From Crotalaria pallida (taxonomy: Eukaryota; Streptophyta; Magnoliopsida; Fabales; Fabaceae), in NCBI GenBank assembly GCA_037953625.1, contig CM075653.1:248001-312000 (forward strand): 64,000 bases of DNA, in the 5' to 3' direction. Within the stretch, counting starts at the first letter, position 1. Each line of letters opens with the position of its first letter. Of this stretch, positions 36,896 to 46,322 are shown piece after piece. A model generated the notes under the pieces. The model worked only from the letters and a program-made list of their open reading frames with translations, was not told where the DNA came from and did no database searches. The position numbers and the translations under genes are program-made.

Positions 36896-37976
36896 CATGG
36901 TGTAAGTCCCTTATGTTGGGCAGCATGCTTTTACTTTGTAATAACTTTGTTGGATATGCTGACTGTCATCTGATAACAGTTTGTCTTTAACTTAATGCAA
37001 GTTCATATTTTGCTTAACTTGTTGCATATTTTGTCACTTGTTGCATATGTTGAAAAAGTTTTTAGGCAACGCGAGATAGTGAGATCTGTTGCGTGGTTTT
37101 ACATCGTTGTTTACGCAAGTATTAAGTTTATCTTGTGACGTATAACGAATTATTAAGGGCCTTGGTCTATGAAGCTTTCTCACACCCAAGTCATCCATGA
37201 TCGTTTTAAGGTTTAAATCGGGTTACTCAGTAAGTGCAGTAATCTTATAAGGTTTCCTCTGGAAAGAGGTGCTGTATATAAGGGCATACGGTAGGGAACT
37301 CGGAACATCCCGTCTTGGCCGAGGTGGGTGTCCTCTACCCCGATGTGGAAGAGGTTGCTGAGTGAAGTGATGTAAAAACATTTCACTGCAAGCTGTACAT
37401 CATCGGGTGTCCCTTGTACATTGTGCATATGAGCCGATCTCTTTTGGGAGATGTAGGCTGTGCATAGCGCCATGCAACATTTAGGTGGCTAGTGCTAAAT
37501 GAGAAGCTAGTACGTACGTATATAAAACTGTGGCACTTGAGTAAAGGGCAAGTTTGTATTTCATTGATTAGATGTCAGAATACATTGCTTTTTGAAAAAA
37601 AAAACTTGGTATTTCATAGTGGTGGCACTCTGGCCGACCTTGGAAAGATGGATATCTCACAATGAAAGGGTGCTATGGCCGAACTTAAAAAGGTGGATAT
37701 CTCACAATGAAAAGGAACGCTGGCCAAACATGAATTAAAAAGCCTAAACTGACAGGCAAACATTTTGATTAGGAATTTAAGTAGAGCTTTCTGGTAACCG
37801 TGACTTGCTTCTGAGGTAAACCTGTTTAGGCGATGTAGGTTCTCAGTAGGGTGGTGATCTAAGGGCTTTACTGAGTTCGGCTCCCTAGACAGTGTCCCAG
37901 AGTCTGTGCTTCGTGAGCACCTCTGTTGGGGTCTGCTTGTCTTAGAACCGTGCTCACACCCTTCGGGGACCGAGGC
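36896..37976. other. Non-coding remainder of the Tat internal region
   Basis: This stretch follows the antisense gene and probably holds its 3' untranslated part (several AATAA-like and T-rich stretches near 36940-37020). An imperfect duplication of about 50 bp (ggatatctcacaatgaaa core) lies at about 37631-37727. This is where a full element would carry reverse transcriptase, RNase H and integrase; I find none of their motifs on either strand, which suggests an internal deletion. Confidence 0.6.
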
Positions 37977-38501
37977 TCAGGTTTCACTTTTGGAGCGCTG
38001 ATCTTCCGCGCTTGCAGGATCAGGACATTTTGCTCCAGTGTTTGTTTCTGCTTTTTTCTTCTTAGCTGCCTCCTTCTGAACCGAGGAGGAATGCCTGGGA
38101 TACTTAACTAGCTTGAAGCCACTTGGGGGCTGCCGAATTTGTAGGAGGAGAAGGAGGTGCTTTTTGATTATGAAAAAGCTGTTGATCCCAGATCGGGTTT
38201 GGTCGGTAGGACCGTTGTCGTCTCGTTGTCCTGGACTCTCTTTTCTGACCTCGATGCCTAAGATTTGTCCTTTGGTCAAGGTTGGATCAGTGGATTATTT
38301 CTGTTTCCTTTTTCCTTCCCGTAGACTTGCATTATAGCAAAGTCGGGCTTTTACTTGGTCGGCCTTTACCGTGACGACCTTGTCGTCTGAACCAACAAAT
38401 TTCATTGCTAGGTGGACCGTAGAAACTACCGCCCCAAAGGCTTGGAGGAAGGTTCGTCCCAGAATGGCGTTGTATGGGGAATCAGAGTTTACTACCAAGA
38501 A
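37977..38501 (-). pseudogene. Protease C-terminal part and linker remnant of the Tat polyprotein
   Basis: The minus-strand frame from 38501 begins FLVVNSDSPYNAILGR, the conserved block at the end of plant Ty3/gypsy Tat-type retropepsins, then VVSTVHLAMKF. It directly continues the protease left of the copia insertion, because bases 44354-44358 and 38497-38501 are the same TSD. A TAA at 38297-38295 interrupts it, and the same frame runs open again to 37977 with a Lys-rich linker of no clear family. Reverse transcriptase should follow but is absent. Confidence 0.75.
38497..38501. other. Target site duplication of the gag-only copia element, left copy (aagaa)
   Basis: aagaa before TGTTAGTTCC, repeated at 44354-44358 after the CCTCA end of the right LTR. 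Confidence 0.95.
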
Positions 38502-38868
38502 TGTTAGTTCCATGATGAACATGATGAATGTTTTGATAATGACAAAGTGTTTTTGAACAAGCTACATGTGTTGATCAAGTTTCAAGCTCAACAAGCAACA
38601 ACAAACATCAAATGAAGAAGAGAGAAAGCAAGCTCATGAAGACCTAAGTTTGAGTGTATTTGTATTTCTTTTATCTTTTGCCTCTCAAGCTTCATAGGTT
38701 TTTTATTTGGGTAGATTATTATAGAGGGTAGTGAATCTCATTCATAAGTCATGATTTAATCATAATTTGAGTTTTCACTTAACCTAGAATCAATAGGTGG
38801 CTTAAAGGTTTTAAAGGAAAGGTTGGATTTTGAGAAAACAAGTTTTGAACATGTGCAGTACCAACTTA

Positions 38869-38926
38869 ATCGATTAAGTGATAACTTAATCGAGTACTAC
38901 TCGAGTACACGACTTGCTTAATCGAT
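38869..38926. promoter_or_regulatory. TCGA palindrome cluster, copia 5' LTR, promoter-proximal
   Basis: Hexamer cores ATCGAT 38869, ATCGAG 38889, CTCGAG 38900 and ATCGAT 38921 give spacings of 20, 11 and 21 bp, close to two, one and two helical turns. The outer sites are in a cttaatcgattaag palindrome, the inner ones in aatcgagtactactcgagta. The cluster is 80-140 bp upstream of the TATA box at 39008. The 3' LTR copy has a 7-bp deletion that shortens the first spacing to 13 bp. Confidence 0.6.
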
Positions 38927-39007
38927 TAAGTACTGCTGAACTGATTTTTAAAATACGATTTTCACTTCTCAAAATCAGTTTTCAAGTGCTACAACTTTTG
39001 GGTATTC

Positions 39008-39015
39008 TATAAAAA
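39008..39015 (+). promoter_or_regulatory. TATA box of the copia 5' LTR
   Basis: TATAAAAA about 506 bp into the LTR. No other good TATA candidate lies between the upstream palindrome cluster and the C-rich LTR end. Confidence 0.6.
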
Positions 39016-39876
39016 CCTTTTCCTATTATTTGTGATGAGTAAGAATCATTTTCATACAAGTTTTACAAAGAATCAAGCCACTCTATTCTCTCTCAATTTC
39101 AAAGATCAAAGCTTTTCTATTTTTATATTCTTTGATCAAGAACCTTTGAATCTCTTATGGTGAATTGTCATAACTCTTGATTGAGATTCATAGGATTGTT
39201 TTGTGTTTTCTATTGTGTTGTAATCTTTGCAAGAAGGCAAGCCACTACAACAAACAAGAAGTCTTGGTGTGTCGATTTTATCATCAAGCAAGTGCATTCT
39301 TATTGAAGAAGAAGAAGTCTTGGTTGTGAATCAAGCAAGAGAAGCCTTGGTGTGTGGTTTATCATCAAGCAATTGAAGACTTGTTGTGTCGATTATCAAC
39401 AAGGGGTAGAGGTTAGATTAGAGAGAAGATCAATAGGATTACAAGGCAAGGGTGTCGGTTATCTCTTGTAGGCTAGCAAGAAGGAAGTCTTGTGAGGCAA
39501 TCACTTGTAATTTGAGAACTCTAATTCCTCATAGTGAAGAATCTCTCTTGGTTGAAGAGGGGACTGGATGTAGCTTTCAAGTGGATGAAAGTGAACCAGG
39601 ATAAATCACTGTGTCGTATCTCTAAACTCTTACTCTTTATATTCAAGTCATTTGATTGCGTTCTTGGTTGAAAACCTAGAAAGATTGATTTTCATAATTG
39701 ATTGAATTGAATCTTTAATTGTTCAAATTGATAAAAGGAAAATCATTTTCATAACTAGGTTAATCAATAAGAATATAGGTGTTAATCATTTCCGCTGAAT
39801 CTCTGATCTTGCATGTGAATTGATTGATTTTCGTATTCGAATGAAAAATTGATTTTTCTATTTTCTGTCATATTTA

Positions 39877-39933
39877 ATCGATTAAGTTCAACTTTAATCG
39901 AGTACTACTCGAGTAAATTGCAAGTTAATCGAT
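39877..39933. promoter_or_regulatory. TCGA palindrome cluster, copia 5' LTR, downstream
   Basis: Cores ATCGAT 39877, ATCGAG 39897, CTCGAG 39908 and ATCGAT 39928: spacings of 20, 11 and 20 bp. The order of site types is the same as in the upstream cluster, although the sequence around the sites is different. About 870-925 bp downstream of the TATA box and 160 bp before the LTR end. Confidence 0.6.
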
Positions 39934-40093
39934 TAAGTGCTGTAGAATTTGCAAAAATCATTTGTTTTGATTGTTTCGATTTGTTTTGTTCGAAAATCTT
40001 TCAAGGTAGCTTCAACACCTATTCAACCCCCCCTTCTAGGTGTTTTCCTAGGGTTCCTAAGTCTCTCCAACCACCAATTGCGGTTTCCTCAAT

Positions 40094-40105
40094 TGGTATC
40101 AGAGC
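40094..40105 (+). promoter_or_regulatory. Primer binding site (initiator Met tRNA), copia element
   Basis: TGGTATCAGAGC starts three bases after the LTR end at 40091. The junction reads tcaattggtatcagagc. Confidence 0.93.
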
Positions 40106-40163
40106 TCGGTCGAAAGACACGAGCATAAGAGCTTTTTCGTAAAGATCCTTTAAGAAAATCGCA

Positions 40164-41951
40164 ATGGGTTCCATGAATCCCTTTGGTGGTGAAGGTGCTT
40201 CAATAAGTCGTCCTCCATTGTTTACCGGAGAAGGCTATGCATATTGGAAAGTTAGAATGAAAATCTTTATCCAAGCCATAGATAGTGAAATTTGGAAAGT
40301 AGTTGAAAAAGGTCCTCATATCCCCTCTAGTTTAGTTGAAGGTGTAGAACAATTGATTCCCGAGGATAAGTGGAAGGATGATGATAGAAAGAAAGTTCAA
40401 TATGATTATAAAGCAAAGAATATCATCACATCCGCTTTATCCTATGACGAGTTCTTTAGAGTTTCTCAATGTTCTAGTGCTAAAGAAATGTGGGACACTT
40501 TACAAGTGACTCATGAAGGAACTAGTGAGGTTAGGAGAGCTAGATTGAATGCCTTAATGCGTGATTATGAATTGTTTCATATGCTTCCAAATGAATCTAT
40601 AAATGATATGCAAAAGCGTTTTACTCACATTATAAATCATTTACTTGCTCTTGGTAAAACTTTTCTTCAAGGTGAACTTTCTAACAAAGTGTTGAGATGT
40701 TTAGACAGGAATTGGCAACCAAAAGTAACGGCTATTGTTGAATCTAAAAATTTGGATGCTATGGATCTAGCAACACTTTTCGGAAAGCTTCAAGAACATG
40801 AAATGGAGCTTGGACGATTAAGTATCAATGAAGAGTCGGATAAGAACAAATCAAGGAAAGGACTTGCTCTTAGAGTCAATAGATCATACAAAAAGAAAGA
40901 TAGTTCCGATGATGATGATAGTGAAGATTCCGATTCCGATGTTGATGAAAAAGACATGAAACTTTTGTTAAAAGAGTTTGACAAGTTTCTAAGGAGAAAA
41001 GGAAGGTTGAACAAGGACAAAGGTAAAGAGAAGGATTCCCCACACTATAAGACCAAAACTTCAAAAGAAGGTGTAGTTTGCCATGAATGTGGAAAGCCCG
41101 GTCATCTCAAGTACTCATGCTCTAAGTATCTCAAGAAGAAGGAGAAAGACAAGAAAAATTCTAAATCTAAAAGAGCATACATAGTTTGGGATAGTGATGA
41201 AGATAACAAGAAAAGCACATCGAGTAGTTCATCGGATAATGAAGCCGCTTGTCTCAACTTGATAACTCTAGTAGATGATGAAGAACAAAGTTCAAATGAT
41301 GAATCAAGTTATCAAAGCGAGGATAACAATGTAAGTGAATCTAAATCCGAAATTTCTTCTAAATATGAATTGTTACATAATGCTTATGAAGAAATGTATG
41401 AACAACTTGAAAAACTAGCTTTGAAAAACATTGAAAGAAAGAAGCTCATTTTGAAACATCAAAAAGAGATTTTAGATCTTCAAAAACAAGTTGATGAGCT
41501 TAATCTTGAAAATGAAACTCTTGATCTTATATATGCTAGTTCTTCTTGTGATTGTGCTAGTAGATTGAATATTGTGGTTGATTGTGAGAATTGCAAGTTG
41601 CTTAAAAATGAAAATGCTATTTTGAAAAATAAGCTTGCAAGTTTCTCAAATGGTGATATTAGATTGCGCACATTGTTAAATTTTCAAAGAGAAAATTCAA
41701 ACAAGTTTGGTTTGGGTTATACTAATGCTAAGAGTAAATCTCATAGAAATGTTGTTGATTTTTCTAAAGTTGATTTTTCAAATCCTCCAACATGTTTCTA
41801 TTGTGGTACTCATGGACATACTTCAAATGTGTGTTATGTTAAAGTGCATGGTATATCTAAAGGAAATTTTGTTTGGATGAAAAAGGGTGAAAGTCCCTAC
41901 ACTAACAAAAATGGATCCAAAACCATTTGGATACCAAAAAGCAAAGCATGA
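40164..41951 (+). CDS. Copia-type Gag with two zinc knuckles
   Basis: 595 residues from an ATG 58 bp after the primer binding site. The N-terminus, PPLFTGEGYAYWKVRMK, is the start of the copia Gag region (DUF4219/UBN2 type), which continues through KEMWDTLQVTHEGT and the LNALMRDYELF block. Acidic Ser/Asp stretches and a Lys-rich stretch follow. The first CX2CX4HX4C knuckle (CHECGKPGHLKYSC) is at residues 306-319. A Ser-rich acidic region and a long coiled coil (about 400-500) precede the second knuckle (CFYCGTHGHTSNVC) at residues 544-557. Both knuckles have all four metal ligands. The frame is intact and ends with a natural TGA, so this Gag could form particles and bind RNA. Protease and polymerase must come from another element. 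Confidence 0.93.
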   Translation: MGSMNPFGGEGASISRPPLFTGEGYAYWKVRMKIFIQAIDSEIWKVVEKGPHIPSSLVEGVEQLIPEDKWKDDDRKKVQYDYKAKNIITSALSYDEFFRVSQCSSAKEMWDTLQVTHEGTSEVRRARLNALMRDYELFHMLPNESINDMQKRFTHIINHLLALGKTFLQGELSNKVLRCLDRNWQPKVTAIVESKNLDAMDLATLFGKLQEHEMELGRLSINEESDKNKSRKGLALRVNRSYKKKDSSDDDDSEDSDSDVDEKDMKLLLKEFDKFLRRKGRLNKDKGKEKDSPHYKTKTSKEGVVCHECGKPGHLKYSCSKYLKKKEKDKKNSKSKRAYIVWDSDEDNKKSTSSSSSDNEAACLNLITLVDDEEQSSNDESSYQSEDNNVSESKSEISSKYELLHNAYEEMYEQLEKLALKNIERKKLILKHQKEILDLQKQVDELNLENETLDLIYASSSCDCASRLNIVVDCENCKLLKNENAILKNKLASFSNGDIRLRTLLNFQRENSNKFGLGYTNAKSKSHRNVVDFSKVDFSNPPTCFYCGTHGHTSNVCYVKVHGISKGNFVWMKKGESPYTNKNGSKTIWIPKSKA

Positions 41952-42770
41952 TTGTTTTGTAGGTTTGATTGAAGATGCAAATGAATGACACATGTTCTCA
42001 ATTGGTCTCAACTATGAATGTCTATATTCACATCTTCAATTGGTATCACACTTGCATCTCAAGTGAATGTCCTACAAAGTGGTAATATTTGATATTGATA
42101 TATTATCTTAATTGGTATCTTCTCAATTGATATTACTTTTCTAAATGTTTAGTTAATTCAATTTGTATCATTGAGAGATTATTAGTTGATTATCATGCTT
42201 TTGTGATTATTGATTCTTCTTTATAATTGATATCTTCTTTGTTAAGTGATATTATGATCTTTTTAGTTCTCAATTGGTATTATATTTCATTGTTATATTT
42301 TCTTACCAATTGATATCACATTTCAAAGTATAGCTCTATTGTATTTGTTCAATTGGTATCAATGTTGTAAAGAAATGATCATTGATTTCTTACCTTGGCT
42401 TAGATGTTATATTTCAATTGGTATATATATTACTTTTTGATAATGCCAAAGGGGGAGAAATATGATGTTTTGAATTGAATGAAATTTTGAATTGAATGAA
42501 ATGTTTCTCAAATGGGGAGGAATGGTATGTTTTCAAAACATGGGAGAAATATGATGTTTGTTTGGAGAAAGGTTGTTTTGTTGTTTTTATGTAGGTTGAG
42601 CTAAGTTGTTGAAGATAGGGGGAGAATCAAGCTTCTATCTCAATTGGATTCAAGTGTTAAAGCATTGATTGAGGGGGAGAAAGAGTCTTCTCAAGTGATC
42701 AAATGTTTCAAGCATCAACAACTTCAAGCGATTTCAGAACATGGGTTGTCATTTTCAAAAAGGGGGAGAT
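41952..42770 (+). other. Gag-to-LTR spacer with repeated primer-site-like motifs
   Basis: No coding capacity. Between 41998 and 42425 about ten copies of a tcaattggtatca-like motif occur. Two of them (42036-42048 and 42349-42361) match the 13 bases at the 5' LTR/primer-site junction (40089-40101) exactly. Further on, a ccaaagggggagaaa block near 42450 resembles a polypurine tract, and the true tract aaaaagggggagat ends at 42770. In full SIRE elements this place would hold pol and an env-like frame. Confidence 0.7.
42757..42770 (+). promoter_or_regulatory. Polypurine tract of the copia element
   Basis: aaaaagggggagat abuts the TG of the 3' LTR at 42771. Confidence 0.9.
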
Positions 42771-44353
42771 TGTTAGTTCCATGATGAACATGATGAATGT
42801 TTTGATAATGACAAAGTGTTTTTGAACAAGCTACATGTGTTGATCAAGTTTCAAGCTCAACAAGCAACAACAAACATCAAATGAAGAAGAGAGAAAGCAA
42901 GCTCATGAAGACCTAAGTTTGAGTGTATTTGTATTTCTTTTATCTTTTGCCTCTCAAGCTTCATAGGTTTTTTATTTGGGTAGATTATTATAGAGGGTAG
43001 TGAATCTCATTCATAAGTCATGATTTAATCATAATTTGAGTTTTCACTTAACCTAGAATCAATAGGTGGCTTAAAGGTTTTAAAGGAAAGGTTGGATTTT
43101 GAGAAAACAAGTTTTGAACATGTGCAGTACCAACTTAATCGATTAAGTTAATCGAGTACTACTCGAGTACACGACTTGCTTAATCGATTAAGTACTGCTG
43201 AACTGATTTTTAAAATACGATTTTCACTTCTCAAAATCAGTTTTCAAGTGCTACAACTTTTGGGTATTCTATAAAAACCTTTTCCTATTATTTGTGATGA
43301 GTAAGAATCATTTTCATACAAGTTTTACAAAGAATCAAGCCACTCTATTCTCTCTCAATTTCAAAGATCAAAGCTTTTCTATTTTTATATTCTTTGATCA
43401 AGAACCTTTGAATCTCTTATGGTGAATTGTCATAACTCTTGATTGAGATTCATAGGATTGTTTTGTGTTTTCTATTGTGTTGTAATCTTTGCAAGAAGGC
43501 AAGCCACTACAACAAACAAGAAGTCTTGGTGTGTCGATTTTATCATCAAGCAAGTGCATTCTTATTGAAGAAGAAGAAGTCTTGGTTGTGAATCAAGCAA
43601 GAGAAGCCTTGGTGTGTGGTTTATCATCAAGCAATTGAAGACTTGTTGTGTCGATTATCAACAAGGGGTAGAGGTTAGATTAGAGAGAAGATCAATAGGA
43701 TTACAAGGCAAGGGTGTCGGTTATCTCTTGTAGGCTAGCAAGAAGGAAGTCTTGTGAGGCAATCACTTGTAATTTGAGAACTCTAATTCCTCATAGTGAA
43801 GAATCTCTCTTGGTTGAAGAGGGGACTGGATGTAGCTTTCAAGTGGATGAAAGTGAACCAGGATAAATCACTGTGTCGTATCTCTAAACTCTTACTCTTT
43901 ATATTCAAGTCATTTGATTGCGTTCTTGGTTGAAAACCTAGAAAGATTGATTTTCATAATTGATTGAATTGAATCTTTAATTGTTCAAATTGATAAAAGG
44001 AAAATCATTTTCATAACTAGGTTAATCAATAAGAATATAGGTGTTAATCATTTCCGCTGAATCTCTGATCTTGCATGTGAATTGATTGATTTTCGTATTC
44101 GAATGAAAAATTGATTTTTCTATTTTCTGTCATATTTAATCGATTAAGTTCAACTTTAATCGAGTACTACTCGAGTAAATTGCAAGTTAATCGATTAAGT
44201 GCTGTAGAATTTGCAAAAATCATTTGTTTTGATTGTTTCGATTTGTTTTGTTCGAAAATCTTTCAAGGTAGCTTCAACACCTATTCAACCCCCCCTTCTA
44301 GGTGTTTTCCTAGGGTTCCTAAGTCTCTCCAACCACCAATTGCGGTTTCCTCA
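42771..44353 (+). repeat. 3' LTR of the gag-only copia element (1,583 bp)
   Basis: Direct repeat of 38502-40091. The only difference I find is the 7-bp deletion inside the promoter-proximal palindrome cluster (agttaatcgag in place of agtgataacttaatcgag). It is followed by the right TSD aagaa at 44354-44358. Confidence 0.96.
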
Positions 44354-45095
44354 AAGAATTTTATAATCTCCGTCCGAGCTGAAGGTTGCTTACCTAGGGT
44401 TATCGGGAGATGGATAGCTCCGAGGGGGCGGATTTCTTCTCCTGTAAAGCTGATGAGGTTTCCTTCAAACTTGAGGAGGTCAGATGATCTGAGTTTTAAT
44501 GCTTGAAAAGTGTGCAGGAAGAGAATGTCGGCCGAACTCCCTTGATCGACAAAAACCCTGGCGACTTCAAAATTTCCTATCAGCGCGGTTATTACCATGG
44601 GGTCATTATGATCAGGGACAACATCTTCCATATCCAGGTCGGAGAAAACGATGGGAATATCTCGAGACGGCTTTTTGTAAATGGGCTTGTGGTGTACTGC
44701 CAGGATTTGGTTGATGTACCTTTTCCTATCTGCTCTCATTTCTCCTCCACCTGCGAAACCTCCGGAGATAGTTTCTACCCGTAGGTTTTCTGGTGACTTA
44801 TCCATGCCTTGGATCGCGACCAAGCTTACTCGTTGTGGCTCCTCATCTCTCTTCTCGGGGGATGGCTCCGCTTTTGCTTTGCCTTTATCATTATCCGGGC
44901 TGCGGGTTCTTCTTCGACCTTTCCTTTCTACTGCTTCTCTTACATACTGTTGTAATTTTCCCTTCCTTATCATGTCTTCGATCACATCCCGAAGCCAAGT
45001 GCATTGGTCGGTGTGATGCCCATACCCATCATGGAAATTACAGTATTTCGACCTATCTCTGATATTACTTTGATTCCTGAGGAAAGGGGGGCGAG
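44354..45095 (-). pseudogene. Tat-element Gag C-terminus and N-terminal protease, cut by the copia insertion
   Basis: The minus-strand frame with a first ATG at 44985 is open upstream to about 45090. It includes a Gag finger-like segment, YCNFHDGYGHHTDQC. A basic linker follows, then the retropepsin with active site DQGSSADIL, the DxGSSADIL form typical of Tat/Ogre-type elements. The protease runs to KF at the copia TSD and resumes at 38501 in the same frame. The frame differs from that of the upstream gag (45096-46322), so a 1-base indel near 45098, in a GGGGG run, separates the two. Confidence 0.85.
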
Positions 45096-46322
45096 TTACC
45101 CCCTGAGGTCGGTTTGCATAGTCTCTCTCCAGACTTGAGATCTCGGGACTGTTAGGGGGGTGTACACATCATACTTGGTGGTGTAGGGACGTCGACGGTC
45201 CTCTTGGTGTCCGGGGTTGGAGCGTCCTCGGTCACCTTGGTCTGATCTTCCTCCTTTCTCGTCCTTGTTGCCTCGAGGGCGACCTCGGGGAAGGGCACTT
45301 TGAACTGTAGCTTGGCTGTTTTCCATTCTATTAGTCTGTCCTTTGGTGAATTCTTCTAGGTTAATGTACTTATTTGACCGCTGTCTCAGCTCGGCCATGT
45401 CCCTCGGCGGTCTTCCAACCAAGGAATCCTTGAATCCTCCTTCGAGCAATCCTTGAGTAAGGAGGAGTACGGCTACCTCGGGTGATAAGTGAGGGACCGA
45501 ACTGGATTCAGTGTGGAACCTGTGCAAATATGCACGCAGTGTTTCATCTGGCTTCTGGGTTACTGTTGCTAGGGTGTGATCCGACCTTGGCTGTATGCAA
45601 CTTGCGGTGTACCTATTAAGGAATGCTTGCTTCATTTCTTTCCAATTATTGATGGAATATCTTGGCAGTGTGGAAAACCAACGCAGGACAGGAGCTTGGA
45701 GAGTCATGGAGAAGGCCCGACACTTAAGCCGATCTCCTCCCCCATGAAAGTTAATCGCGCCTTCATAATTGAGGACGTGTTCCTGCGGGTCGGTCAGGCC
45801 ATTGTACCTAGCGATGTTGGTTGGCCCGAGGTACCCAGGTGGTGGCTGGTAGGACATGACTGCTGGGGTGAAGGGGTGGCCTGGATGGACATCGTCGGGG
45901 TCGGCTTGTTGGTCATCAAAAGGTGGTGTCTGAGGTAACTGATTGAGAGTAGTAAGGGGTGTTGTAACCATTTGTGGTGTCAACAGTTGTGGAGATGCCA
46001 AGTTTTGGGTTGGGAGTATAGTGTTACCTTGGTCTGTTGGGATGGTCAGAGGTTGTGTTGGCTCATTTGTGGCTAGGGTCTGATCTGGTATAACTCGTTC
46101 AGCAAGGCGGTGCATGGTTATTTGTTGTAGGTCTGCGATAGCTTTTCCTTGTTGCTCCACTATTCTCATTTGTTGTCGCATTAGAGATAAGAGTTCGGCA
46201 TCTCGTGAAAGGGAGGAATGACGTGAGTGGGAGCGGTGGGTGGTGCTGATAGACTGAGCACGTTCACCACGGGGGCGGTGCTGTTCAGTGTTGGTTTCAC
46301 CAAGCTCAGAACGTAGCTGCAC
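45096..46322 (-). pseudogene. Gag of the Tat-like element, main part
   Basis: 408 codons from the ATG at 46322, though the true start is probably 46594 in another frame. It has a Gln-rich N-terminal region, then the Retrotrans_gag capsid domain (GGGDRLKCRAFSMTL, RWFSTLP, FLNRYTAS, QKPDETLRAYLHRF). A basic Arg/Gly-rich end follows (SALPRGRPRGNKDEKGG). It ends at a TAA just inside a G run, where related elements read on towards the finger and protease. It is broken at both ends by frameshifts and is therefore scored as a pseudogene. Confidence 0.88.

Larger units (their letters stand above)
38502..40091 (+). repeat. 5' LTR of the gag-only copia element (1,590 bp)
   Basis: Begins TGTTAGTTCC and ends GTTTCCTCA. 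TATA box TATAAAAA at 39008-39015. Palindrome clusters at 38869-38926 (upstream of TATA) and 39877-39933 (downstream). A run of C (aaccccccctt) near 40025, shortly before the LTR end, is typical of SIRE-like LTRs. Confidence 0.96.
38502..44353 (+). mobile_element. Gag-only SIRE/Maximus-like copia element (non-autonomous, very young)
   Basis: 5,852 bp, with LTRs of 1,590 and 1,583 bp, TSD aagaa, initiator-Met primer binding site and a ggggga polypurine tract. The only protein is a 595-residue Gag. The 0.8 kb between the gag stop and the 3' LTR has no protease, integrase, reverse transcriptase or RNase H motif. This matches the structural class called terminal-repeat elements with a GAG domain, which depend on a helper for Pol. 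By eye the LTRs differ only by a 7-bp deletion in the 3' copy. The element lies in the protease of the Tat element. Confidence 0.93.

Noticed and set aside
36401..38111. Short frames antisense to the antisense gene (36401-36926 minus) and a plus frame at 37926
   Set aside because: Low-complexity shadows with no start context or domain. The 37926 plus frame overlaps the decayed protease linker on the other strand.
39849..40142. Plus-strand frame at the end of the copia 5' LTR, repeated at 44111-44506 in the 3' LTR
   Set aside because: LTR sequence read by chance. The two copies run into different sequence after the LTR end, so there is no common protein.
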